Origin: Anthostomella pinea | Lineage: Eukaryota > Ascomycota > Sordariomycetes > Xylariales > Xylariaceae | DNA length: 64,000 nt | Direction: 5' to 3' | Assembly: GCA_963556695.1 (NCBI GenBank) | Contig: CAUWAG010000006.1 | Coordinates: forward strand, 124,001 to 188,000 | Shown here: in pieces, positions 1 to 11,658 of the stretch | Layout of the letters: the number at the start of each line of letters is the position of its first letter | Numbering within the stretch: the stretch's first letter is position 1 | Made by a program: the position numbers and the translations under genes | Notes under the pieces: model-generated | The model's input: only the letters and a program-made list of their open reading frames with translations | Database searches by the model: none | What the model was told of the DNA's origin: nothing

Positions 1-72
1 GACATGGCAGTTGGAGAGTTCATGACGAGTGCCAACTCGCTTGTAATGTCAACTCGCTTGTCAGCTACGTTA
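1..72 (+). mobile_element. 3' terminal repeat of a pogo/Fot-like DNA transposon
   Basis: The first 70 bases match the right-hand end of the pogo-like element at 11597-11656 almost base for base and end in the same CAGCTACGT followed by TA. The body of the element lies outside the window to the left. The terminal sequence holds internal direct repeats of an ACTCGCTTGT-type motif. It is far less mutated than the AT-rich DNA directly to its right. Confidence 0.75.
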
Positions 73-1190
73 TACTATTTATAATACCTTATTATTAAAA
101 CTTTAAAAGTCTAGTTTAAGTAGTATAAAAACATAAAAGTAACTGAGATTAAGTCGTATTTCTGATATATAATAAACTATAATTAAAATACTACTAGTGT
201 ATAATGTGTTATATATAACGCGTTAATTTTCCTACTTCATTTGAAACAAATGGGTATATAATATTACAATATGGCGTAAAATAATACTTAACCCATTATA
301 CTTATTAAAAATATAAGTTAAGAAGTGCGAAATAAATAAATAAACTTTATTATAAACAACAAGCATTTATAAAAAAAAAAAAAATATTACTTATTAAGTA
401 TAAGCTGTTAAAACAGCACGTTAATAAGATCGATTTTGTGACGGTGTACAGCTGCATCCACCTAGTTGAATGTTGAGTCATCAGGTCACGTGTAAATTAG
501 ATAAAGAGATTTGGACCATGTGTGCTACAGCCTCGGCTGTACGCATAACTGTTTCTTTTCTCTCTTACCTTGTAATTTTTGGGATACAACCCCAGTATCT
601 AACACACCGCCGCAGGCGTTGTGACAGGTTTAAGATATTTACAACCAAGTAGATCTTTTAAAAAAAACGTACTAATCGCTAGATCTAATATATATATTAA
701 GCCTGCTAGTAACTATAATAAAAATAAAAAAGAAATACTATTATATGAACCGTATATATATAAGTATATATTAATATGCAAATACGGGTTAAAATCTTAA
801 ATCACAAAGGTTGAAATAGTATATACTTATAATAACATATGGCTTTACCAGCCCTTTATTAATCTATTTAATTATTATAATAAGTCTTTCTTTTTAGTAC
901 TTTTGATAAAATATTTTAATTTTATAAAGGTATGAAAAGGTTATATAACTTTTAATATCTTTCGTTTTACTTACTCTGTTAAATTAACAGTTATTATATT
1001 AATAACCTTTTTTTAATAATTATATAAGAAGGTTATATTAAGTTATAATATTTAAAGCTAAAAAAAGTATATATTAAAAAAGCTATTATTATATTTAAGC
1101 GTACGTCGGCTACGTTAATACTTGACGCCGTATAAATAGGGTTCTTTGCGTCCTGATAAACGTCGCCAGTTGTAAGGCTATATAATAGCT
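73..1190. other. AT-rich, TA-dense block (RIP-type DNA), no gene
   Basis: Very AT-rich sequence with many TATA and TTAATA runs and no believable reading frame; the few ORFs have no protein-like composition. Composition changes sharply near 1190 to balanced GC at the GH17 promoter. This is what RIP leaves behind in ascomycetes: C-to-T changes, mainly in CpA, on both strands. The original repeat cannot be identified by eye. Confidence 0.7.
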
Positions 1191-2331
1191 ATTAGGGCAT
1201 TCTTAAACCAGTTACAGTGTCTACTCTCCATCATCCTTACATACCACCATTAATGCCGCTCGATTAAACCACCCTTCCACCTCACAGCAGTCAATCATCG
1301 TCTGTTTGGTGGATCCGATAAGGTATTGAACCCCTCCCCCAGAGGGACAGTACCTAGCCCACTGCACACGGGCCCCGGGGGCTGCATTGTGCGGTCACAC
1401 CGACACCTAAAAACGTCCCCCCAGGCCCCACCTGCAGTGACCGACGGCAGACCCCCGCCACCTGCAAGACCGCCAACTGGTACCAACTTCCAAGGTCCAG
1501 CCTCACAGCCCGCCACCACCAACCCAACAACAACAATACGACTGGGTATGGTCCATGTCAATACGAGGGAGAGAGCATGACTACCTTACCTTATCTTCCA
1601 GTTGGCTAGCTCTCGTCTCGTCTCTGCAATTATACAGTAAAGTAAGTGCCTGCGCCGTTGCTTGTTTATTAGGTATATCCCTGCCCTGGAGGTACATCTG
1701 GAGCATCGTTCATCGTTCATCGTTCATCGTGTCACCCTTCAATTGACTTTCCTTGCCTCGTGTCGCATCACGAACGAGACACAGCCCGCTTGTCACCTCC
1801 GAGCAAACACCCTTCGCTCCCTTACATACGTACACGACATCTGACCAGGAAGAACCCACGAAAGCATAAGGTACCGTCAGCATCCAGCATACAGCATCCA
1901 GCATCCAGCATCCATCGCGCGCCAGGTGGATGTCCCATTGTCCCACCACATGTACATTGCAAGTGCAGCCTGCAGCCTGCATACATCTGTACTGCACACA
2001 AACCATGGATGGGAGAAATCAGATCGGCCCTACACGTGCAGTAACAGTACCTATTAACTAGCACCCCGACTAATAATACACCATTGGTTTCAGCCCTCGT
2101 CCAACTGTCCAAGTGTCCAACTTCCTCGTCTCGCTCCCTGCCGCCTGTCACGCCGCCACTACCGCCGCCGCTAGAATCCTGGCTTAGGTACTGACACGGA
2201 ACCGCGGCGCGGATAGTATCGCTTTCTTTGTTCTCATTGTACACCTGATCAACCCACCCCCAACGGGTCCCTAACAGCCTGGCTCGCCCTTGGTTCTACA
2301 TAGCGGTCTTGGGGTCTTGGTCACTGAAACC
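1191..2331 (+). promoter_or_regulatory. Upstream region of the GH17 gene
   Basis: Balanced-GC, pyrimidine-rich intergenic DNA between the AT-rich block and the glucanase ATG. It contains short tandem repeats (CATCGTT units around 1704-1730; CATCCAG units around 1878-1912) and CT-rich stretches common in fungal leader regions. No clear TATA box or operator could be assigned. ORFs here lack coding character. Confidence 0.35.
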
Positions 2332-4566
2332 ATGAGTCGCCGCTACTCCTTTGGTTCCGACGCTGGCGAGAACGCCCCCCTCGACAATCCAAGCGCTCCC
2401 GCTCCCTACCTGTCTGCCGCTCATTCCAGACCTCCTCCGGCTCCCTCCTCCCATCATTCCTCCCCGACACGAAATCCCGAACCCGAACTTGAACCAGAAC
2501 CTCGCTACCGAGATCACCCTTTGTCTTCTTCGCTCACGAGAGCTGGAGCACCTACGAAACCTGGCTCACATCCCGACTCGGCCTTCAGCCGACTACGCCA
2601 GAAACGGAGGCAGAGTAGAAGTCCCGAGAGAGCCGCTATCGCTGCTGGGGTTGGAGGAGAAGCCTACGCCTTGGCCGACACGTCGTCTTCCCGGCCCAAC
2701 CCCCCGACTCACCGAGACTCGATTGAACGTGCCTGGGGACACGAGGCGCAACCGAATAGCATCACTCCAGGCGCCGACAACTTTGGCGAGGCTGCTTCGG
2801 GTGGAATTCCCGGGCTTGCTATGAGCGTCGCAGAACGAAACGCTCGCGAAAGTGGTATGGACGCCATGAGAGGGCCGCAGCAGTACCAACAACAGCCGCC
2901 CTATCCGCAAGCCTACCAGCGGCCACAACCTCAACAAACGGCCTACGACGACGACGACCATGCCTACGGGTACGACCGTGGCTACGGCATGACGCCGGGC
3001 TACGGCACCAGCGGGCATAACCCTTACGAACACAGCTACGCCTCGTCGCCCCATCTTGCTCCGCTGGGTGTTGGCGCCGCCTTGTCCCACTCGGGAAGAG
3101 GCACGCCGACGAGAAGCGTCAACAGCTACTCAAGCGACCCGTTTCGAGATCCGCATCTGGCATACGGCCAGCGGATGGACCCCAACTATGGCCAATTCAA
3201 TCCTAATGATATTGAGGACGATGGTGACGACGGCCTCGTATTCCGACGTTCCGCTCGGAATAGTATGCTGAGTCTGGGTAATCGAGGCGGTAACGGCGCC
3301 GCCGCCGCTGGGGCTGCGGGCACGGCGGCTGCTGCTGGTTACGACCCAGTCCAGAACCCGGGCGCTGGGGCCTCAGGCGTCGGGGCGGGCGGATACGATC
3401 TGGGTGCCCGAGCCGAGAAACCGTCGGAGTGGATATCAAAGCAGAACAACAACAGGAAGAAGTGGAAATGGCTCATCATCATCATCGCATTCCTCATCAT
3501 TGCCGGCGGTATAGCCGGGGGTGTCGTTGGCGGACTCCTACATCACAGTTCGAGCGACAGCGACGATGGGCAATCAGCTAGTGACGACAATAAGCAGAAC
3601 GGCGACCTTGATATCAATTCGTCGGAAATCAAGGCCTTGATGAACAACCCCAATCTTCACAAAGTTTTCCCCGGTGTGGACTATACTCCAATCAACGTTC
3701 AGTACCCCGACTGTCTCGACAGTCCGCCGTCCCAGAATAACGTCACTCGCGATGTGGCCGTTCTTTCGCAACTGACCAACACGATTCGACTCTACGGGAC
3801 CGACTGCAACCAGACTGAGATGACCATCCACGCCCTGAAGCAGCTCAAGCTTGAAGACGAAATCAAGATCTGGCTCGGTGTGTGGCAAGATACAAATACC
3901 ACCACTAACGAACGCCAGCTGAGTCGGATGTGGACCATTCTTGACCAGTACGGCACCACGCCCTTCAAGGGGTTGATCGTGGGTAACGAAATCCTCTTCC
4001 GTAAAGACATGAATGCAACCGAACTCGGCAATCTCCTAGACTCAGTGAGAACGAATCTCACCGCCCATGATTGGGCCCTTCCCGTCGCGACGAGTGATCT
4101 CGGTGACAACTGGAATTCCGAACTAGCGAGTATCAGCGACTACATCATGGGCAACGTTCATCCTTTTTTTGCTGGCGTTGACGAAAAGGAGGCCGCGGCT
4201 TGGACGTGGCAGTTCTGGCAGAACCAGGCGGGTACTTTCTTCAAGACGGAGAGCGAGAGGAATGTGATATCAGAAATTGGCTGGCCCACCAAGGGCGGCA
4301 CGGACTGCGGTTCCGACACGGTGACTAGTTGTCCGGACGGCTCAGTGGCCGGTATCGATGGGTTAAACACGCTGTTGGAGACCTGGGTCTGTCAAGCTCT
4401 CGCGAACGGGACTAATTACTTCTGGTTCGAGATGTTCGACGAGCCCTGGAAAATCAGCTTCGACGAGCCCGGCAAGGAATGGGAAGACCAATGGGGCATC
4501 ATGGACGTCAACCGGAAGCTAAAAGACGGTGTCACGATCCCCGATTGCGGAGGCAAGACCGTCTAG
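2332..4566 (+). CDS. Membrane-anchored GH17 endo-1,3-beta-glucanase (btgC-like)
   Basis: Intact single-exon gene of 744 residues. Residues 1-375 are a low-complexity Pro/Ser/Gly/Tyr-rich cytoplasmic tail. Residues about 381-403 are one hydrophobic segment preceded by Lys/Arg (KKWKW), the topology of a type II membrane protein. Residues about 430-740 are the glycoside hydrolase family 17 domain, with the acid/base motif VGNEILFR (Glu553) and the nucleophile motif SEIGWPTKGG (Glu648). Family members such as Aspergillus btgC hydrolyse beta-1,3-glucan in cell-wall remodelling, facing the wall from the plasma membrane. I chose the ATG at 2332 (MSRRYSFGSD), since the frame upstream has only a TTG. 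Several N-glycosylation sequons lie in the extracellular part. It is the longest intact host gene here and shows no RIP damage although it lies between AT-rich and transposon DNA. Confidence 0.93.
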   Translation: MSRRYSFGSDAGENAPLDNPSAPAPYLSAAHSRPPPAPSSHHSSPTRNPEPELEPEPRYRDHPLSSSLTRAGAPTKPGSHPDSAFSRLRQKRRQSRSPERAAIAAGVGGEAYALADTSSSRPNPPTHRDSIERAWGHEAQPNSITPGADNFGEAASGGIPGLAMSVAERNARESGMDAMRGPQQYQQQPPYPQAYQRPQPQQTAYDDDDHAYGYDRGYGMTPGYGTSGHNPYEHSYASSPHLAPLGVGAALSHSGRGTPTRSVNSYSSDPFRDPHLAYGQRMDPNYGQFNPNDIEDDGDDGLVFRRSARNSMLSLGNRGGNGAAAAGAAGTAAAAGYDPVQNPGAGASGVGAGGYDLGARAEKPSEWISKQNNNRKKWKWLIIIIAFLIIAGGIAGGVVGGLLHHSSSDSDDGQSASDDNKQNGDLDINSSEIKALMNNPNLHKVFPGVDYTPINVQYPDCLDSPPSQNNVTRDVAVLSQLTNTIRLYGTDCNQTEMTIHALKQLKLEDEIKIWLGVWQDTNTTTNERQLSRMWTILDQYGTTPFKGLIVGNEILFRKDMNATELGNLLDSVRTNLTAHDWALPVATSDLGDNWNSELASISDYIMGNVHPFFAGVDEKEAAAWTWQFWQNQAGTFFKTESERNVISEIGWPTKGGTDCGSDTVTSCPDGSVAGIDGLNTLLETWVCQALANGTNYFWFEMFDEPWKISFDEPGKEWEDQWGIMDVNRKLKDGVTIPDCGGKTV

Positions 4567-5415
4567 CATAATGGAGGCCAGTCAACGACCTACCGGGTTG
4601 TTCTTCTCCATCATAGGCCTGCCTACCTGGAGGTAGCATCAGCTTACCAAAAAATGTACGATTGGACGCGAGACGAACTGGACGACACATCCATTTGCAA
4701 TTTGGGGGGTAAGGCGAGCAGCCGATTGTTGTATGGTACCATGTTGTGAGCGATACGGGCATGTTGGCGGCAAGGTTCCAGTTGATCGTGCTGAGCAGGA
4801 TGGTGAAAACATAGGTATGCTTGCATATATTGAGCATCTTTCCGTACGCCAAGAAGTCGCACACGAGAGGCGAGGCCGCGGAGGCAACCGTGCAGCCTCG
4901 TGGGAAGTGTGTTGGCGGAGTATCATTAGTATGCATTGAACAGGACCGGCTACGGTTTACAATAGGGGTTCACGGAGTCTTGCTTAGATACACTGCTCTG
5001 CGTTACGAGCTTCATGGTAGATAGCGTGATAGAATTCGGGGCTGCCAGGCGTCGTTCTTTCCATCAGGTGAACGCTCTTAGAGCAGGACTCTCGCAAAAG
5101 CATTACCCCGCGAGGTATGGTAATCAAGCATTGGCGTACCCCTAAAGAGGTTGGGTCAATATCAGTATTGGAACCGATTGAGCTCACGTCTCGACTTCTG
5201 TGATGTGTTTGTTTGGGTAAATACGGAGAGAGAACGGGCCACCGCATGAATCACCTGTATCTAGGCACGTAGTATCCCTGTTCTAGAACAAGCCTGGATC
5301 CCTGACTCACAAAAGAGCGACGTATCTAGTATGTGCCATGGCCCCTATCGGAGAAGCCAAATTTGACGAGCAGTGCCCAGCCACAGCCCAGTCACTAACT
5401 CCCACATCACCAGCA
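4567..5415. other. Intergenic region, no supported gene
   Basis: Normal-GC DNA downstream of the glucanase. Short ORFs on both strands overlap each other and none has a recognisable domain or a convincing start. The first part presumably holds the glucanase 3' UTR. No polyadenylation signal stands out. Confidence 0.5.
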
Positions 5416-6025
5416 ATGACTGATAGCGAAAGGGGTTACCAACGCCAATGGTCGGCTCTCTCAGGCCCCCAGTGAAATCTTGGCCGAGATGGTACCGCTT
5501 GCCGAACTGAAACACAGTCCGCTATACGAAGACTCCTGAACCTCGCAAGCGAGGACTCCCTCACGGCTGGGCATACGGAGTTCCTGGAGGCTACGCTTGA
5601 TACCGACGAGGAACAGACAGAGGCAAGAGCAGCAATGTGCCGCATGGTGGGGACTCACGCCACATTCAAGCTTAAGCCCAACCATCAAGAGATCGGAGCA
5701 ACTGTTCTCAAAATGACTGAAAAGGGGAAGTTAAGCCCAAGTTGGCGTGTCAATATCATGGCATACGTGCCCCTGTCCCGTCCATAAGCTGATGAACAGT
5801 TTATTCCAGGAAGCATGAGCCGCCGATCACCGTAGCACGTTCGTCAAGTCCATGACTACCTAATTTTGTGAGTTTCGTCGATGATGACGAGGAGGATGAA
5901 AGACGGAGTCAGCTGAATGGCATGGCAGCTTCACAGAGCGAGATACAGGATCTTGTTAGGGAGATCTTCCAGAAGGTTGATGGGTATAACGTTTCGTTTA
6001 ACGGATTAACATCTCCGCTGTAGGC
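5416..6025 (+). pseudogene. Decayed unknown protein-coding gene
   Basis: An ATG at 5416 opens a frame that, apart from one in-frame TGA at about 5473, reads to a stop near 5788 with protein-like, acidic composition (motifs LLNLASEDSLTAGH and TDEEQTEARAAM). A further coding-like stretch in another frame around 5880-6022 (EEDERRSQLNGM, LVREIFQKVDGY) may be its continuation after a frameshift or intron. No domain recognised. It lies directly upstream of LINE copy A. It could be a small host gene inactivated by a nonsense change, or the 3' part of a gene cut off by the rearrangement that brought in the LINE. Confidence 0.4.
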
Positions 6026-6279
6026 CAGGGCAGTGCAGTCTCCTTTAGTTACTCCTTCAGTTAATTAGTTTCTTTTCGCTGTGTCGGAATTGATTTCGCT
6101 GAGAAATAATACATCTGTGTCAGAATATCCAAGGCCCGCCACACACTTGCCAAAAACAACTATTTTTCTTGGCGCCCCGCTGTTAGGGCGTAGCCTCGAT
6201 ATCTGCGCTAAAATAGGCACTTTTCTCAGTAACTGAGTATCTTTGCCAAGGCACAAGAGATTTTTTTTAATAAGCCGGA

Positions 6280-7412
6280 TGGCACCCTTCCACGACGGGT
6301 CCCCAAACACGCCTATGGCCGTCCCAAAGACGACCACTGGCGGCATGCTCAAATCCCCGGCCTCTAGAAAGACATACGGCCCGGCAACTCTGAGCAGGCT
6401 CCGCCAGGCACTGCTTGACGACATCAGTAGCAGCCTGTCACAGGTCTCTGAGGCTGACTTCACCGTTGTTTTCCCTCTGAAAGGAAAATTCCGAAATATT
6501 AATGACGGCAGCACCACTGGAATGAAACAACCTCAATTAAACAAAATCTCTACAAACCAAGTCATTGAACGCAATACGGGGAGTAAAGCCTCCTCCTCGG
6601 AGTGCCAGGACTGAGTTGCAAGGATACTGGATAAAGACAGGCAACTTTACAAAGCCAAGATAATAATATTTCAAGAGTGTGCTACAACAGTAGACAAGAC
6701 ACTTAAGAAAGTCGGAACCGAATTATACTCACATGCCAAGGAGTTCAGCACCTTTTTCTCTAAATGCCTGAGCGAGTGGCTGGAAACCCGAGATTCAACC
6801 ATAAAGAAGGCCACTTCTGGGGGGATGGTGATGGGGAAGCCCACTATGACTTTCGCACAAGCTGTCTCTTCTAACCACCGACAGCATCCGCTGACAGTCA
6901 ATACTACTATGAAGAAAACACAGCCTGGCGCCCTTACTGCTGCCAACCAACTGAAGAAGAAACAGAATGATCTCTGGGTCTTTGTCTGCATGAACAATAG
7001 CCACTTAGAGCCTTATGGGATAAAGTCTACACTGAACAAAAGACTTAAATTCTATCCTTAGGAGCTTAAAGAGGTAACGTGGTGCCCCTCCGGATATACC
7101 TTACACCCAAGGGACAAGCCAACTCAGACTAAGCTCCTGGCCTTCCAAGAAGAGATCACCGACATTCTTAAGGCACAAAAGATCGAAACCCACACAGTCT
7201 GGCATCACTACAAGGTTGATAAATGCCCAAGGAAGGTCATCAGTGCGGAAAGGTTTACAATCAACATTATCGACACTGCTATCGCTGATGAGGTTAAAGC
7301 CCAAACAGGTGACAGATCTTTAGGGTGCATATTCTTAAGGAACACGGTTAATTCAGATCCAAAGACCACATGGGTGATCTCTCTGCCCCGTGTAGCAAAG
7401 AAACCATTCATG
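6280..7412 (+). pseudogene. LINE copy A ORF1 (gag-like) remnant
   Basis: Begins MAPFHDGSPNTP, matching ORF1 of copy B (MAPFHDRPLNTP). Stops interrupt it at 6612-6614 and 7060-7062. The second is a TAG at exactly the site of the TAG in copy B (between CCT and GAG). The C-terminal zinc-knuckle region present in copy B is missing because the internal deletion begins shortly after the KKPF motif. The product would have been an RNA-binding ribonucleoprotein component. Confidence 0.75.
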
Positions 7413-10130
7413 CTGAAGCCTCAGTGAATGATGCACTCCAGTGCACTTCAGATCATGAGACATTACGAATAGTCATTCCAATTCATGGAGATCTAGACCA
7501 AGTCCCCAAGGCCAATCATTGGATAGTACCGGACAATAAACTACAAGAGCTGGCAGATAATGTCCAAACCAGGATTCATGAACTCCCCCGGCTGGGTGTA
7601 TCCCCTGGCCAGGTGGATACCTTTACACAAAGCTTGATCAATATGATTTAAGGCTGTATCAGGACAGTGGGCAAGAAGCCCCGTCAATCTAGGCCCACTG
7701 CTTGGTGGAATGATGACTGCAAAGCAGCTATTCAGACATACAGGGCCCTTTCTAAACAGACTACAAGCCAAGAAGGGCGGAATCAGCCCAACAGGAATTT
7801 CGCCGCGTGGTTCAGAAAGCTAGGAGAGAGTACTGGCAGACTCTAATTGATTCAGCAACTGAGCTAAAGAACCTATACAGAATTGTCTCTTGGCACAAGT
7901 TATCAGCAGGGTTGCGTGCCCCCCTAATCATTATAAGAGACCAAATATTTGAGTCACAAGAGAACAAGGCAAATGCACTACACTCAGCCACGCTTGAATA
8001 AAGTACCCCAGACAATGATATCATCGACCCCTGGTCCGCTCAGATCACACAACCCAAGCCACACATCCCCTTTGAATACTATGTCAGACTAGAAAAGGCT
8101 GAAGGGTGCATTATAGGGACCAAGAGCAACTCCCCGTGAGTAGACACCCTCACAGTACGGATTCTGAAAGCTTGCTAGCCAGTAATTAGGGAACATATCA
8201 GAGCCCTTTTCCAGACCTGTCTATAGGTTGGACACCACCCTAAACCATTCAAAGTAGCTGAGGTGGTGATGATCCCAAAACCAGGAAAGAAAGACTACTC
8301 CAATTCCAGGGCCTACAGACCAATATCGCTATTATCGTGTCTTGGCAAAGGCCTAGAACGACTCATCGCAAAAAGAATTTCCTGGTTTGTTGTCAAACTT
8401 GGAATTCTAGCTCCACAACATTTTGGAGCTCTACCAAAGCGCTCTGTCACTGACCTGGTAGCTGCACTAATACACGATATTGAGCAGGCCCTTGACCAAG
8501 GCCTTGTTGCAACAGTAGTCACGTCAGATGTGAAAAGGGCCTTTGATGCTGCCCTAATAGGACGACTGGTGGTTCGTATGAGAGAACAGGGCTGGCTGGG
8601 CTTTCTAATAAGATGGGTCCAGTCATTCATGTCCAAGCGGTCCGCAAGGGTTTGGTTTAAAGGTATTGTGACCGATATTAAAGCTCTCATTTGTGGGCTA
8701 TCACAAGGCTCACCAGCCTCTCCAATCCTTTACATGCTGTATACAGAGCCAATCTGTGCCCGACTTGGTATAAAAAAGAGACGCTTTGGATATGTACACG
8801 ACCTAGCGACTCTCTGTATTAGAAAGAACCTTAAGGAAACAGCTATAGAGGCTTCTGAAAATCTTTATTTGCTCAGTCAATAAGGACATAACAATACCAT
8901 TGAATTTGACCCTGACAAAACTGAGATCATGCACTTCTTAAGGAAAAAGAACTCAGACAACCCTCCAGTCCGCCACGGGATAATGGACAAAATAGCAAAG
9001 GACTCTATGCGATGGCTGGGTGTCTTCCTGGATAGAAAACTAAACTTCAAAGATCACGTTTCTTACTGGGCCAAGAAAGCTAATAAGGTAGCAAATCACC
9101 TTCGAGGACTATGCAACACAGTCAAAGGATTTCCAGTAAAATCAATCAAGAGGGCTGTGAAAGCTTGTGTTATTCCTAGTCTTACACACGGCCTGAAGGC
9201 CTGGTATCTAGGAATCAAAAAAATTGGTACCTTAGACGGGACATCAGCGTGTCGCATTAAGGGACTTCTTTGAACAATAGATGTCGTACTACGAACAACG
9301 ATCAGGGCTATCTTCCCAGTCTGGAAAACACACCCTGGACATATCCTATACTTTGGATCGCAGATTCCCCCAGCAGGAGTTCTTGCAGAGTTAATAAGAC
9401 GACATCACGACCTCCAACTAGGACGAATAGACCAGAGACACCCTCTTATTGGCAGGCTCCAAATACAAGCTCGCAAAGAACCAACAAGGCTACAAAGGAG
9501 CTTTCAGCTAGTCTCTGACTTCCAAAGACCAATACTCACGAAGCCATTATGGAAGAAGCCCCCGATCCGCAAGGATAAAGACAAAAAAACAGAGCTCTTT
9601 AAGCAATGGCTACAGAGAAGAAATGTGAACACTGACCTTGTCATCTATTCAGATGGATCACAGTTGGACGACCAAGGCACAACCCGCACTGGATGGGGTT
9701 ATACCATCAGGAAAGGCGGCACTACACAAAAAGTATATCAGGGAAAGGGCAGACTTCTACAAGCAGAAGTGGTAGATACTGAAGTCTATGGCGCTCTCTA
9801 AGATCTTGCAGCAGTCAGGGCAAATGGACGCAGAAAATGGCTATATATCTGCCTGGACAACACGTCAGTAATAGATAGGCTCAATGGGACTCTACCCGAG
9901 ATATCATAAAATATTTTTCTACAATTCCAAGAACTTGTCACAGCACATACTCTTGGAGTGACCGTCAAGTGGATCCCTAGACACAGAGATATTGATGGCA
10001 ATGAAGCTGCTGACACACTAGCAAAAGAGGGTGCTATACTAGAAACGGACGCGACGCACCTTCCCACAATCTCTTGGGTTAAGAAAGATCTCAAAAAGAA
10101 GAGCAAGAAAGAATTCAATTAATGATAGAA
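7413..10130 (+). pseudogene. LINE copy A ORF2 (endonuclease end, RT, RNase H) remnant
   Basis: Starts inside the endonuclease domain (AEASVNDALQCTSDHETLR, the SDH end of the AP-endonuclease fold) and continues into reverse transcriptase. The longest open stretch, 8263-8883, holds IPKPGKKDYSN, YRPISLLSCLGK and CGLSQGSPAS. The catalytic FGYADD of copies B and C has become FGYVHD, so the active site is destroyed. An RNase H remnant lies around 9640-10120. A stop at 8881-8883 after LLSQ is shared with copies B and C. Non-functional. Confidence 0.8.
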
Positions 10131-10683
10131 AAACTAATCAGAACCTAGGTATCAAGAAGTATACTCATATGCAGTAACTAAAAGGGACCTTATATCTTTT
10201 AAAAGGAGCATTTTATACAGACTTCTAGCGGCCAGATCTGGACATGGCGACTTTTGCTAAATACCACAAACGTTTTGGGCATACGGACTCGAATAATCAC
10301 TGCAGCTACGTTGAAAAGAAAACACCACAACATATTTTCTTTTGTAAAAGGCTTAGGAAAAACAGACTGCTATCCAGGTACTCGCTCAGGACAGCCTGTT
10401 TATAATACTTAAGAGAGAGGAGTGCGGAATAGGCAAAATTTGTGGAGAAGAGCAAGTTCTTTTCAACAATCTGTCTCCGATAGATAGCTGTTCTTGAAGG
10501 ACCAGATGGATGACCCCAAGGTCATATCGCCGCAACAACGGGGATGGGCCCGTGAGCGGGACTGACTGTACTTATTATCTTGATACCTCTACAACCCTGC
10601 GATGCAGAGGCTCTGCGAGGCGTGGTTTGCACTAGTGAGGAGCGATCCCCCACGTTAAATACAATCATCATCATCATTATTAT

Positions 10684-11658
10684 CATCCAATTACTGTTAG
10701 TAAACGCCTCCTCATCTTAGATGGTCATAAAAGCCATCATTCTCAGGTCTTTAAGAATTATTGCCAGAACAATGGTATCATTACTCGTTGTATGCCTGCC
10801 CACTCATCACATATGCTCCAGCCTTTAGATGTCAGTTGTTTCAGCCCACTCAAACGAGCTTATGGTCGCTCAATTGAGGATCTCATCTGGTGTCATATAA
10901 CCCATGTTTCAATGGAGGACTTCCTCACAGTGTTTTGTGAAGCACACAATGCTGCAATGACACCAGGAAACATCCAAACAGGTTTCAGTGCCACTGGCCT
11001 TGTTGCTTTTGACCTAGAAAGTGTCATTTTAAAGCTGGATACTGTCACTGTCGTACAAACACCGTTACCAGACCTCAATCTGCCACCTACTACTTAGACT
11101 TTAAAGACGCCTACCACTATTAATAAAGCGGTAAACCAATCGGTTTATATCCGAAATTGAGTCAAAAACCACCTTGCAAGCTAACCCACATAAATAATTG
11201 ATGCATTGAGCTCGTTCTCAAAGGCTACATATGGTCTTATGCACAAGGTTGTTTTGGTTGATTCCTGGGTCCGCAAGCTAGAGCAGGCCAATCACTTACT
11301 AAATAAATGCCTGAGAACAAAAAATAAACGTCTGATAAAAGAAGGAATATTTTCTGTTAAAGATACAATAGGTCTTTAGGCTATAAAGGATGATACTGAG
11401 CTAGCAAGACAGGAAATTGGTGAAGGTAGTCATGGTTCAAGAAGGACAGCAGCGCATGAGCGACAGTGTGGCGTTGGCGGCAACACTGGCTATAATGCGC
11501 GAACTTGTACAATAGAGATAGAAACCTCTGAAGAAGTGGAATCCGATTGATTGAAGTGAATTGAATGCGTTGTGGTGAAGTTATTTCACATAGCAGTTAG
11601 AGTGTTCATGACGAGTGCCAACTCGCTTGTAATGCCAACTGGCTTGTCAGCTACGTTA
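10684..11658 (+). mobile_element. pogo/Fot-like DNA transposon, 3' half
   Basis: Contains the C-terminal part of a DDE transposase and ends at 11656 in the inverted terminal repeat (CAGCTACGT, then TA at 11657-11658). The reverse complement of this end matches the left end of the second copy at 12402 (ACGTAGCTGATAAGCGAG), which fixes the TIR. The 5' half is not left of LINE copy A, so this is a truncated element. It is nearly free of RIP-type changes, unlike its sister 750 bp downstream. Confidence 0.85.
10687..11097 (+). pseudogene. pogo-like DDE transposase, C-terminal fragment
   Basis: In-frame sequence from 10687 carries the second catalytic aspartate in LLILDGHKSHHS and the highly typical PAHSSHMLQPLDVSCFSPLK block of Fot1/pogo (DDE_1) transposases, and stops at 11095-11097. 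The N-terminal DNA-binding domain and first catalytic aspartate are absent. In the family the protein cuts and pastes elements into TA sites; this fragment cannot. Confidence 0.85.

Larger units (their letters stand above)
6138..10686 (+). mobile_element. LINE copy A (Tad-like non-LTR retrotransposon), degraded
   Basis: Same element as copies B (32954-38564, complement) and C (49518-52177). It starts where similarity to the 5' end of copy B begins (CTTGCCAAAAACAAC) and ends in a CAAT(CAT)n-type tail instead of the (CAAA)n of the others. It has many stops and frameshifts. An internal deletion near 7413 joins the middle of ORF1 directly to the end of the endonuclease region, removing about 1.06 kb relative to copy B. 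The sequence right of the tail is pogo transposase, but the sequence left of the element is not, so the locus has been rearranged. Confidence 0.85.

Noticed and set aside
1295..2244. Several overlapping ORFs of 60-140 codons on both strands
   Set aside because: They cover one another in multiple frames, have low-complexity composition and no domains; the region is the glucanase promoter.
2351..2824. 157-codon ORF inside the GH17 gene
   Set aside because: It is a shadow of the proline-rich N-terminus in another frame.
6127..10690. ATCCAA on both sides of LINE copy A as a target duplication
   Set aside because: Only six bases, set back from the 5' end, and the left flank is not pogo sequence as it should be.
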